From contig ARYC01002512.1 in the NCBI GenBank assembly GCA_000711775.1, positions 1 to 64,000 on the forward strand: 64,000 bases of DNA, in the 5' to 3' direction. The translations under genes and the position numbers were made by a program. Of this stretch, positions 23,701 to 34,466 are shown piece by piece; within the stretch, counting starts at the first letter, position 1; the number at the start of each line of letters is the position of its first letter. Under the pieces are notes generated by a model. The model searched no databases. It was given only the letters and a program-made list of their open reading frames with translations, and was not told the origin of the DNA. Source of the stretch: Oxytricha trifallax. Lineage: Eukaryota > Ciliophora > Spirotrichea > Sporadotrichida > Oxytrichidae.

Positions 23701-26103
23701 CTTTCAATCCCCATGCTGAATTATCAGCCGTACTCTAAAATCTTATACCCCTTTTAGCAGGGGAGTGTTTAGAGAAAGAGTCTATATAAGAACTTGGATT
23801 ATGCTTCTAAAATTGCAGCAAATTTGATACTTTATAAGCAGTTCTAAAAGAATTATTAAGAACAAAAATTTAGAATTACCCTGGTTACTGATTCAAAGAA
23901 AATCTGGTTGTGTTTTGGTTTAGATTCCTATTCAAAGCTGTATTTGTTAAAGTTTTGATTTGATGTGTCCCGCTAATTATTTATTATTAACCATTAGTTA
24001 GATCATGGCTAAGATTTAGATCTCCTTTAGTTGTCGAAGCAACTGTAGTAGATAACCTCACGCTGTTATCTCTAAAGTTAGGTAAACTTGAATTAAGCAA
24101 TTTTTAAATTAAAGATTAGTTTTCATTTGCTGACTTTCGAAATGAGTCGATATTGACTCTATTACTCTAAGTTAATGGCCTGCTACTGAATCCTTATGCA
24201 GAGTGTAATTGTCCAAAATTTTATGATCTCGAGGAAAATTAAGCGGCAAGTTTAATTCTCTTCGTCGACAAAGAATCGTAACCTAAATCTACTTAACCGT
24301 TATTTGTTTCTACACTCTATAGCATTTATGATTGAAGATAATTAGATTTCATTTAAGATGATTATAGTGGATTTTGTTATTTTAGATATTTCCCAAAGTT
24401 AGAGCGTGCTTCATAAACTAATATTATTAAAAGATAAAAACCATTAATTATTTTATTTCTTTAGCTTACTTCAGAATTATGTTTCTATTTTTGAAGAGTC
24501 TATGACTTTATATAATCATTATCGATTACTAAACTATTATTCTTAACAACTTTATTAGGTGAAATAATTCCTAGACTACTCAATTAATGATATTAATTTT
24601 TAATTTCATCATTGACATCAATCGATTAATATCTAGTCTTCTTGATCGGCTTATCTGAATTTTAATATCTAAATACTTTTTATCTCAAATTTTCCAGCCT
24701 TCTTAAATCATCGTCCTCTATATATCCAGTAAGTTACTTTGAAAATTTATGCATCCTCCTATTTTAGCTTGTCAAGTAAATTTTATAGTTTTGATCTGCA
24801 AGCTACAAATGAGTCTTTTTTAGCGATTCTCTCACTAATGCTGAGGCTTATGGGTAGTTTTACAAGGTGTGCTACTCTACTTATTTCGCACCTTAAATTA
24901 AAAATCTATTGGTTTTATTCTTTACAAGTTGCTCCTCAATTTTGATAAGTCTATCATAAAACCATTTATATTTCTCCATAACCTTGATTTTAAGTTCATT
25001 TATGCATTCTTTAGGCCATATACTCAGCATATCTTAAGAGCTTATCCTATAGACTATTAAGTCCGTACAAGCAATGACTGTGTAACTAAGCGAAATATCA
25101 AACAATCCTGAATCTTCACATAAAAAATTCTCACCTCTTACTTTTCCTACTTCAATACCGAACTATTCATCTCCCGATAATTTCGGATTTTTAATGAACT
25201 CAAGAGCTTTCATTGTTTGAACAATATTCCCGTTTTTATCATATAAATTTTCAGGTTTTTTCATTAACTTTACCTCCCCTTTCAAAATGAGATAAATATA
25301 CTTCGAGACACCATCTTCATTTTCTAATACCTGATCTTATTTGTATTCCTATAAGAATGATTTAATACTTAAATATTTCTAAGAAAGTTCTTACAAATTC
25401 TTGAAATGAATGAAAAGTAGAAAGCTTTTTCGCATAAGATTTTTAAGACAAACTCGGCACCAATTCTTAAACTAAGCTAAATAACCTCTGTTCATCTCTT
25501 TAGTTATCCTACAAATATAAAATTTTATATTCAATCAATACTTTTAACTTACCTGCGCATATTGAATATATTTCTTATAAGGAAATATAACGGCGATTAT
25601 AGAATCATTTAGATTTAGTTATTCTTAATTTGCGAATATTTTCCTAACACTATAGTCTTTATAATGATCTTTTTCTTTCTTTATATGATCAAAATACTTC
25701 CCCTCACTTATTATTAGGTTTTCTTGCTTTAGTTCATCTTTACTTATAAATTTATCCATTTCATAATTCATAGATCCTCGATACATGTAAATTAAATCCA
25801 ATTAGTTGTAATCTTTAATTTTTATAATATAAAATAAAAAGTTGTTGAATATTATAGGTAAAAGTATGATTTATATTATATTTCCTCTTCTGACTTGAGA
25901 TATTTGACTTTCAACAAGCTATACATCTAAAAGATTCATTAACAATCCTTATGATTAGAATTTATAATATTACAATTAATACTTACTCTCTATTTAGTGA
26001 TAATGCATAGATATTTGAGATTAGGTATTTTCTCAACTACTTCTCTGATTATTTTCTAATCTTAGAGCTATGTTTGTTTATTTAGAACTTATTAATTATC
26101 CAT
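20707..26103 (-). CDS. Large protein: N-terminal cyclic-nucleotide-binding-like domain, long Gln/Asn/Ser-rich region, C-terminal coiled coil
   Basis: Reading the minus strand from ATG at 26103. After two short introns/IES gaps comes MYRGSMNYEMDKFISKDELK (near 25786), then a cNMP-binding-like region near 25340-25050 with YIYLILKGEVKLM, SGDEQFGIEVGKVRGENFLC and YTVIACTDLIVYRISSQDML. One open frame then runs on for more than a thousand codons of Gln/Asn/Ser-rich text, interrupted by an intron that contains a 437-bp foldback element. A short basic patch KKKRISWGPSKILEF near 22500 fits the PP1-docking consensus RVxF (speculative). The C-terminus (about 21200-20760) is coiled coil (QKQEKFEKMRNLIEKAKSEK). 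Stop TGA is the complement of 20707-20709. It could be two genes if a start was missed. Confidence 0.65.
22631..23067. mobile_element. 437-bp foldback element with G/C-rich tips, inside an intron
   Basis: Termini TGTTCTAACCGAGATA and its complement TATCTCGGTTAGAACA flank long complementary arms containing CCTCCCCACCC-type tracts, around an AT-rich centre. GATATT is duplicated directly on both sides (22625-22630, 23068-23073), a 6-bp target duplication. The host intron (minus strand, GTATCAATATC...TTTAAAATAG) joins codons in frame, so the insertion is tolerated by splicing or removed as an IES. Confidence 0.87.
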
Positions 26104-26259
26104 TAAAATATAATAATTTTACTTGATTTTAATTTTATTGTGAATAAAAATGATCTGAATGTAATGATGGAATTCATCTTATAAATTTCAATAATTTACT
26201 GAGATTAAGAATTATAATATTTTTAGTTCAAAATTAAAAAATTTAATAATTGTTCATCA

Positions 26260-28514
26260 TCAATTCTATTATTCCTCATAGTGTATATCTTAAGAGTTTT
26301 TAATATTACTTATCATATGAGCAGATGCTCCAGTCTAAATTTTATCAAAGAATTAGGAGTTAGAAATTGCAGTCATAGTAGTAGCTCTAATATTATTTGT
26401 TTTTCTTGATAAAATTGAATATCTAGTTTTTACTTTCGCATTGTTTAAATGATTTTCTCCATAGTCTGAGACTGGATTCAATATTGAACCTAGTCGTTTC
26501 TTTAAAATTATTTATAAAAGCTTAAAATTTGCAATAAAATAAATAGTGATATCTTTGTCTCTGAGTCATCCTGGTTTTAAGGAGTGGATAATTAAGTAAT
26601 ATTCGTTGATCTATGGATGGAATTTTATAGCCTAAGTTTGTGTAAATTTTCCATTTTCTAAGCATTACACCGTTTCTTCATAAATTCTGAAGTTTAAATT
26701 CTATCAACATTGTTTGTAAAACTCTTATTTATCTAATCTAAGTCATTTAACTTATCAAGATGCATCACAGTTTAAGGTCTATAGTTATTACTTTGCTATA
26801 GTTTATTTTGGACATTATATTTTAATTACAAAAGCCTGGGTGAAGTCCTTTGACTTTAAGATATCTATACATTAAAAGTTGGATAAGTATTTTCATCTTA
26901 CTCATCTCTAAAAGTATCCTGATTCATATTAAGAGTTTCTAATTAATCTTCTCTCTTAATTGGTAAGCTAAAACTATCAATTGTAGGGGATACTTAGATT
27001 GAGTGAGATCTGGGTTCTTTCTAATATTTATAGAGCTCTATTCTTTCGTAATTAAGGTTTTGGGTGATTTTAATCATATCTCTAGGCCTTTTAATGATGT
27101 TTTTAGCAAAGACCAACTCTTTCTTCAAGACATCAATGTAGTCACTTTGACGCTTATTTAGCAATTCATTTATGCCTAATTCTTTATTCATTTCGAATTT
27201 GAAGGTTTTAGAGTCTTTTTCAGATTCAGCCATTTTAGTTTCAAACTCTTTTTGTTAAGATGCTAACTTGTGCTCCAATTCTACTATCCTACTTGAATTA
27301 CTAATTAAAATAAAAATTGATTGAATTATCTTCAGTAATCTGCTTTATCCTCCATTCAAGGAAAGAAATCTTAGCGTGTAGTGAAGTTTTCTCCTTGAAC
27401 CAAGATTCTGTGAGTTCTTTAAGTATATCGAACTAATCTCTTAAATATCTGTTTTCCTCAAGTAAATCTTCATCTTTGACACTTAACTTAAAATATTGCA
27501 TCTTCTTCTCTGATTTAGGCTCCGCATACTCAACTTTCTAAGAGCTTTGTTAAATTTTTGCTTTACTATGCACCGCATTGATTCTTTTCTAAGGATTTGA
27601 CTACAAAGATTGAGTTTAACTATAATTTTGCATCTTATTCTAGCTTTTCTGATTCAAATTGCTATTTTACAATTTTAATGAAGATTAGATTGCCTGCTTA
27701 CTTGGTTCTAAAATGTGGAAAGTGCTTTATTTAGGCAAGTCGATTCCAGCCTTAGTTGTTAGTTAATTTGATTAACATCAATTAAATTTTAATATAACAC
27801 TGTTTAATACTAAAATGAAACCATCAATCTTAGTCGTGATTTAATAATTTCAATTCCAGGCTTTTGCTTAAATACTCTACTTGAACTGTGATTTTAACTA
27901 TTTTCAAAGGATTACTCTATGTCTGATTTATCATCTGATTCATTTAAATCACCCATATTTTAAACACCTATGATATCCTTCAAGTCTAAATTGCTATTTT
28001 TAGCTCTTGCAGCAGACATGTATTTCTACTTCACTTATTGCATCTCATTCCCAGGAGTTTTGAAGTTTTACACTATCGAATGTGGGACTATACCTCCTCC
28101 TTGTACAGTATTGACGAAGATAAAAAGCTCCAAACTCTCATAATCTCTGTTGGCAATTTTGTTTCTGACTTCTTGAATAAATTACTCCTATGCACATATT
28201 ACTTAAGCAAGTTTGTTAATTATCTTATCTCTTTGAATTAGTTCAGATCTTAAGAAGTTTGTCTGCTCAAAAGTTATTTGAACTTCGTTTTGGACTAGTC
28301 CTACGAATTTATCTATAATAGTTCTATAAAAATCTCTCATTTTGTTTTCTACTTGTACAGCAATCTGTTTTTTCTCAACTAAAACGCTCTTTTTCAAAAC
28401 TTCTGATTTCTTTATAATTCTGACCTTTTCATCATCTAATTATTTTATTTTAAGACCGATTCTTTTGCCTATTAAGCTGTGTAATAATCTCGTAGCTAAT
28501 TGATAAAAACCCAT
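26260..28514 (-). CDS. Coiled-coil protein with disordered tail
   Basis: From ATG at 28514 (MGFYQLATRLLHSLIGKRIG) the minus strand reads a helical N-terminus (ENKMRDFYRTIIDKFVGLVQ, then TFEQTNFLRSELIQRDKIIN). A Gln/Ser-rich region with YMSAARAKNSNLDLKDI follows, then a second coiled coil (NKRQSDYIDVLKKELVFAKN near 27150) and a disordered tail ending HYEEQQN and TGA at the complement of 26260-26262. The frame changes near 26480, 27300 and 27780 are consistent with short introns. Family not recognised; likely cytoskeletal or centrosomal by composition only. Confidence 0.6.
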
Positions 28515-29428
28515 CAGAGGAATTAATTATAAATTTACTAATGACAAAATTATATTAGAAATGCTTAATAAAGCATGAGATAATATATAAATTTTTACGG
28601 AAAAAATTTAATTTAGAATTGAGTCTTTTAGAATTTGTATGTAATTTGTTTTACTTACAAATGGTTTATTTAATTTATATTGATAAAATTAAGTTATGGA
28701 AGGCTATGACTTCCAGAAAATAAATTCATAACATTTGTGCATAATATACTCAATCGGGTTTTAATCATCATATTTTTACCCAAGATCTAATATAAAAGCT
28801 TCAAAACTGTCTTTGTTAGCCCCATCTTGCTAAGTTACTTGAATTTGCTAATTTTAGTGTTCTTTTAAATCCTCCCAAAACGGTACCATGTCTTTACCCT
28901 CAGTTTTTTCAAGATCTTTCTAGCTTTTATCCGAGTCTAGCTCATATTCCTCATCAAAATTTCCATAGAGTTCTAGTTCTTATTTTATTAGTGGTGATGC
29001 TTTATCGCCCAAGTGAATTTCAAAAACCTTATCTAATTCTTCATCCAGTTAGTTTTTAGATTCGTTTGATAGTAAATCTGGAAGTATAATTATAAACCAA
29101 TGATGATTTTTAAATGTCGATATCATACTTTTAAGAGACCCTTCTAAAAATTCATTCGATCCTGCTCCATCTTATTATTCATGTGCCTTGGATTTTACTG
29201 CTTTCTCATTTATTCTAGCTAAGACTTTCTTCTCTCTTAAGCATTTTAAACCTCCTCCTCCTGTTCATTTTAGCTAATTTCATGACTCTAATGTAAATTT
29301 TCATTTTCATTGACAGAATATACTCGTCCCCTTTTTTCTCTCTCTTTCTCTTGCTTCTCTATCTATGTGAATACCTGTTTTCTGATTTAATCAATCTTTC
29401 TCTCATCCGTTAAAATTTCATCTTTCAT
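28514..29428 (-). CDS. Acidic unknown protein with hydrophobic core segment
   Basis: ATG at 29428 begins MKDEILTDERKIDQIRKQVF, then a Glu/Arg-rich helix. After a short GT..AG interval or one-base change near 29250 the frame continues NEFLEGSLKSMISTFKNHHW, FIIILPDLLSNESKNQLDEE and EYIMHKCYEFIFWKSQPS. With a 61-bp intron it ends at TGA overlapping the ATG of the downstream gene (TGATG at 28512-28516). Without splicing the frame runs straight into that gene, so the two could be one transcription unit or one protein. Not recognised. Confidence 0.5.
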
Positions 29429-29860
29429 AATGTGCATATGTTTGACCATCTTTTGCATTCTTATTTTGCTCTCAGCCCATTACATAGCCATTTTATGTCA
29501 GAAATAAGTAAAAATAATTATTCTAAATTCCAATTGAAATTTATTCACATATTATTCATTTTTATCTTATTCGAATTTTTTAGTTCAATCTATTTACTAA
29601 AATATATTTCCTTTAATTTTAGATTTGTTTGGTGAATTATTGCTTTAAGACAATAATATGTAATATAGGTAATAAATATAATTTGATTGAATAGTTAATA
29701 GTTAGTCATTAATCAGTGAGTTTTTCCTTCTAATTTTTATAACACTATTTGAAAATTTATTGCTATATTATTTTTATATTTAACGAATAGTTTAAAGAAA
29801 ACAACATCGCAATTGCAGTGCATCAGCAAACCCCTATTAATGAGGAGATGTGACAACTCG

Positions 29861-30313
29861 TCAGATTCTTGGAAGTTGGGAGAGAGGGAGTGAAGCGTTA
29901 CCGGTTTGGGCTTCTGGTCTCACGTGCTGTCTGAGCTTGGTGGTATATCTGTTTCTTCTGTCCTCGACTCTTCTATTTCTAACAATACGAGCGTGGATTT
30001 TATAATTATCACAACAAAGACTAAGACTGAAATCCCAATCATACTTTTGAGTGATGAATGTTAAATAATGGATGGCACAAGATACGCAATAAGCTTGCTT
30101 CACGTAAATTTTGGGCATCTGGAAGTCGGCTTGAGCGTAGGCATAGTTTTCTTGGATATCTCTCTTTGATGAGGCATCCACCATATTTCTCTACTGGAAA
30201 CGCTTGATGGCCTTGTCCTTGGATACGACTCTACCGCAGTTAGTGCATCTAACAGTATCAGCGTGACCCTTGTTCTTCTTGTTTCTTCCGTTGTTTCTTC
30301 TCTTGGATGGCAT
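29861..30313 (-). CDS. RPS26: Ribosomal protein eS26 (small subunit)
   Basis: ATG at 30313 reads [60 protein letters not shown], then [14 protein letters not shown] 75-bp IES interrupts here; after excision the conserved [15 protein letters not shown] follows. CxxC pairs VRCTNC and YCVSC are the zinc-binding Cys of eS26. The product is 125 residues, near the family's usual length, and forms part of the 40S mRNA exit region. The tail after RRNR is atypical. Stop TGA is the complement of 29861-29863. One Gln is encoded by TAG, confirming the nuclear code. Confidence 0.95.
29994..30068. other. IES, 75 bp, pointer TGGAT, inside eS26
   Basis: TGGAT at 29994-29998 and 30069-30073. Excision joins CVSCAIH to ARIVRNR, the invariant eS26 sequence; no GT..AG borders are present at these positions, so it is an IES and not an intron. 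This is the strongest single proof that the DNA is micronuclear. Confidence 0.92.
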
Positions 30314-30478
30314 ATTATTAATTAATATATTTTGATAAAAACAAATTATTTTAAAGATTCTTAAATCATTAAATATCGATACTTTAATCTCAATCACACA
30401 AAACTGAGTTTAATAAAAGTTAAAGCTATTAAAGAGGTTTTCTGTCAAAATTTTTAAATTCGTTAAACATTTAAACTT

Positions 30479-32656
30479 TCATTCCAAAGCGCTTGTGTTT
30501 TGACTGCTGCCCTCTTGATAGAAACTAGTCTATTATCTAATCAAATCTTTATCAAAGTTTATAGCCTTAATGAATTGATCATTGCCATATTTCTTCATGT
30601 ACATTTGCTGCGCTCTATAGTGATCTAATTTGAGTTTCTTATTATCTGTTCGCATTCTTTCAATCTCTTGCTAAATTGAAAAGAGCTCTCTCTATTAAAA
30701 TAGACCAAGCTTTTCTTTGAGCTATTCACCCAGTTTATTTTTGTAGAAATGGAAATCCTTAACTAAACTGTGATTTTTTAAGCATGAATTAGTCTTCTTT
30801 CTCAGGTTCTTCTCATAGATCCTTAGCTTTTCCTAAACATAGAAATTAACATGAAAAAATATTCAACTTACTTCTAGTTCTTGCACTCTAATTTTGTTAG
30901 CTCTTTCTTACTGTATAACTTCACCATTTTCTAAGTCATCGTCATTCTCTAGATCATCCCTTTCTTCATCCAAGTCTTAATCCTCTTCTAATTAACTTTC
31001 CTCCTCTAAATCTTTAATTGTATTTTATTTCTTTTGATTTTCATACTATGATTAATTATTCGATGAATCTTTTGAAAGATCATTATCATTATTCAAGGCT
31101 AGAGTAGCTGCTCTCTTAAACATGTTGATTTAAGTATTCGTAATATTTGAACTGCTACCTTTTAAAGAGACTTTATTAGGACTGCCTCCAAGTTAGTTTT
31201 TTCTCTACTGCTCACTGTTTATTTGCTAAGGCTTCAACAAACTTTTCAAAGCTTCTTGCTTCAAACGCATTCTTTCAGTACTTGATTCACGATATTAATC
31301 GTCTTGATAGCTTAGGTTTTGATTTTAAAGGGTAGAAGAATCTAAGTTCTCAGTCCCTATAGTTTGAGGGTTTAGTCTTAGAGGGGAGATCATCTAACCA
31401 GACTTTAGCTTAATAAATTTGTCATTGGACATTTCTCTAGAGTCTTTGGATTTGTAACGCAAGTCTAATGTATTTGAATTCATTTCATACTGTGACTTTT
31501 GAAGCTGTTAATTATTCTGGAAATGTGAGGAGTGATATTATGACTTATTTGAGTTGTAATTTTAAGGCTCTTTAGAACTTCCTCTTTCAAATTTCCTCTC
31601 CATAGTGAGCAACCTTTTTCTTAATTAACCCATTAAAGAGTAAGCTTTGTTCAAAATTTGCTTTTCTTAATCAAATTATGGATCTTCTTTCGAAATTATT
31701 CTGGAATGTTTGATTATTTTCTATCTTAGTTTTAGTCTTAATTGCTTTATTTTTTTCTTTTGTTCTTTCAAAGATGATGCTTCTTTGTTAAATTAATAAA
31801 ATAACAAATTGTTATTAATAAATAAGAGATATTAGGTTTATTGACAAGCTTTAATTTCTCAATATCTGAAACAGAGATAAAATCTGGGATAGGAGAGACA
31901 CTTCTAGATTTCCCTTTCCTATCTTATTCTACACTATTGCTTCTAAGCTATTCTTAAATGGACTATAAATTTAATAAGAATTAAAATTTAATATGTAAAA
32001 AGTTACCTTATCTGGTTTATTGCTTATTCTTGACTTCCTGATTTAATTCAATATTTCTTTAGTATCTCTACATTTAATTAAAATTAGAAGAACTATTCTA
32101 GTAATTCTATAACTTACTCATCAAGATTTGCTGCATCTACATTTTCAGGAAATTTTATTTCTTTCTTTTATGAACTTTCAACTAAATTCAAAGCATTCTC
32201 ATTCTAATCTAAAGTCAAACTTTAATTGACATCTAGTTAATATTGATATTCCTGATGTTAATTTATGAAGCTATTTTACTGGATTTCAACCATATCATTG
32301 TCATCTTAATCAATCTATTAAAACTGCAAATTTAAATGAGCTAAATTAGGGTGCAGTGCATTTTTAAGATCTAAGGATTTTGCCAAAGTGTTTGATGCTT
32401 GTTTAAAAATCTTCATTTCAAGTTTAATTAGCAATTCCTTCTGGGTTTTAAGTTGCATAAATTATTATTTTCTTTCTCTCCTAGCATCTCTTATAAGAAA
32501 TTATACTTTAATATTCAAATATAACACATGTAATAATTAGTCCCTTAATTCTTCAACTCCTTTCTTGGGAATACCAGTTAAAATACTTGAATTTTACTAT
32601 AATTATTTATTTTTCTTTGCTTCTCTATTATAACTTTATTTATAATGATAACTCAT
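30479..32656 (-). CDS. Coiled-coil protein, acidic, of unknown function
   Basis: ATG at 32656 reads MSYHYKQSYNREAKKNKQ, then TGIPKKGVEELRDQLLHVLY and ELLIKLEMKIFKQASNTLAK. A Ser/Gln-rich middle follows, then a C-terminal coiled coil (SIQQEIERMRTDNKKLKLDH, RAQQMYMKKYGNDQFIKA) ending SSQNTSALE and TGA at the complement of 30479-30481. Introns with good GT..AG ends are visible near 30840-30872 and 31966-32010, and a further candidate near 31785-31847. An ATGA overlaps the stop of the upstream gene. Not recognised; the coiled coil suggests a structural role. Confidence 0.62.
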
Positions 32657-34323
32657 GTCTGCATCTTTTTTCTGGAACTTATATTTTATATAATAATTAA
32701 ATATTATTACTATTTTGAATTTTAATTAATTAAAATAATTTAAAACTAGATGCCAGAGTAAAGATTGTCATTATAAGTTTCATGATGATTTTAATTATTT
32801 ACCATAATATTAGCCAGTTATCCTTCTGGTATATTATAGCTTTAATTGACTTAATTTGATAATAAACCGTTTTAATTTTCATCTCCATAGAGGTTTTAAG
32901 GAATCATCGTGTTCTGCTATTATTAACTACTCATTTGATTGTAGTCGGTCAATCCCATACTATTTTAATCAGAAATGTTTGTTACAGAACCATTTTAAAT
33001 ATTTTAATAGGTTTATAGCTGTCTCTACTACAGCAGTGAAGTATGTTACTACTTGATTTTATTGCTTGTGTTTTGATAAATTGAATAACTTGGATACTTA
33101 ACTTTTTAAGGTTTTTAAGAGGTGTTTTGATTGTAGCTACTTGAATTTGGTATACTCTAATTGTAATAAGAGAGACTACGAGATTTTTGGTTTGCACTTT
33201 TCAGAGCTCTTTGAAATGGAATGTTTTTAATGGCTGTTGGTAGAAATGATTGTTACTGCTGTTTGATTAATTATTGTGAGTGCTAAGACCCCATTGGTGT
33301 TATAAACTAAGGATTTTGGGTAGATGGGTTGTTTATTAGATTTATGAAAAATTGATTCTGCACAAAGCTCTATCCTGTTCCAGAATTTGGTTATTGCTAA
33401 TATTTAATTAAAATTAACTTATGGTAAATAAATGAATTTAAACAAAGTTAAAATTCGATTATATGACATGGACATCTTTTTCTTATTTGGGGATAATTGA
33501 CAATATTTTAAAAGCTATTCTGATTTATGTATATATTACTTTTTTAATTTAGGTTAATTTATTTTGTTAATAAAATTTAAAACAATATCTTAAGTCCATA
33601 AATTTTCTCATTTCAAAGTTTTAAAATACTTTTTAATCTGATTTGAAATTTTATTTCAGTAGAATAAATTTCTCTTCTTATAAATAATATACCTTAAATA
33701 TGTTTTAATTACTACATCTAAATCTATTTATTTTTTAGTAATATTAACTCAATTAATTTACAGTCTCTAAGTAATTATGAGGACTGAACATGCTTTTTGC
33801 TGCTCCATTAATTGGTGCAATATTGTTCTGTTAAATATAACCAGAAGTCAAGTTTGATGGGTGATTAGCTTAAGACATATCCACATGAAAAATGTTTTTA
33901 TTTTAATGAGAACTAGAAATAGGGCCTGACGCTATGCCAGCTGGTATCTATCCTGAATTTATATAGTTGTTTTGCATGTAGGGTTAAGTCATTAGGGATG
34001 GATTCTATAGGGAAAGTGATTTAGCAACATCTATTTTCCTTCTTATGAAACGATTCTTCATGCTTGCAGAGTGGATTGGCCTATAACTTAAATCATTAAT
34101 TATTAATTATTAAAGGTAATAATTGTAGCACCTCTTATATCCTAAGATTTTGATTGCTATGATTTTACCATATTATCAGTTCTCTATAGCTTGCCCTAAT
34201 CATCTACGTAAAAGTAGTCTAAACCTATATAATTTGTATTAAAATATTGTCATTTGTTTTACCCTGCGAATTCTACTAAGCAATTAATTGATTGTGCTGT
34301 TGCTAGAAATTGTTCTCAGTCAT
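32653..34323 (-). CDS. Gln/Asn/Ser-rich low-complexity protein
   Basis: ATG at 34323 begins MTENNFQQQHNQLIAQQNSQ. A 38-bp intron (GTAAAAC...TATATAG) joins GLDYFYVDDQGKLQRTDNMV. After an AT-rich junction near 34120 the frame continues SYRPIHSASMKNRFIRRKID and AGIASGPISSSHQNKNIFHV. A long AT-rich gap (about 33430-33750) is probably an IES. Text resumes NPQFITPMGSQHSQQLIKQQ, SRSLSYYNQSIPNSSSYNQ and IPEGQLANIMVNNQNHHETY, stopping at TGA overlapping the next gene's ATG. No domain recognised; it may be fused to the 30479-32656 gene. Confidence 0.58.
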
Positions 34324-34466
34324 TTCTTAAATTATAAAATATTTCTTAAGTTATTTGAAATTCTTGGCAATACTGTACAAATTTACATCTTAAATTATCA
34401 TGAATGAAATAGAATAAATTTATCAATTTAAATTTGATTTGCATTTGAAAATTAAAATTATAATAA

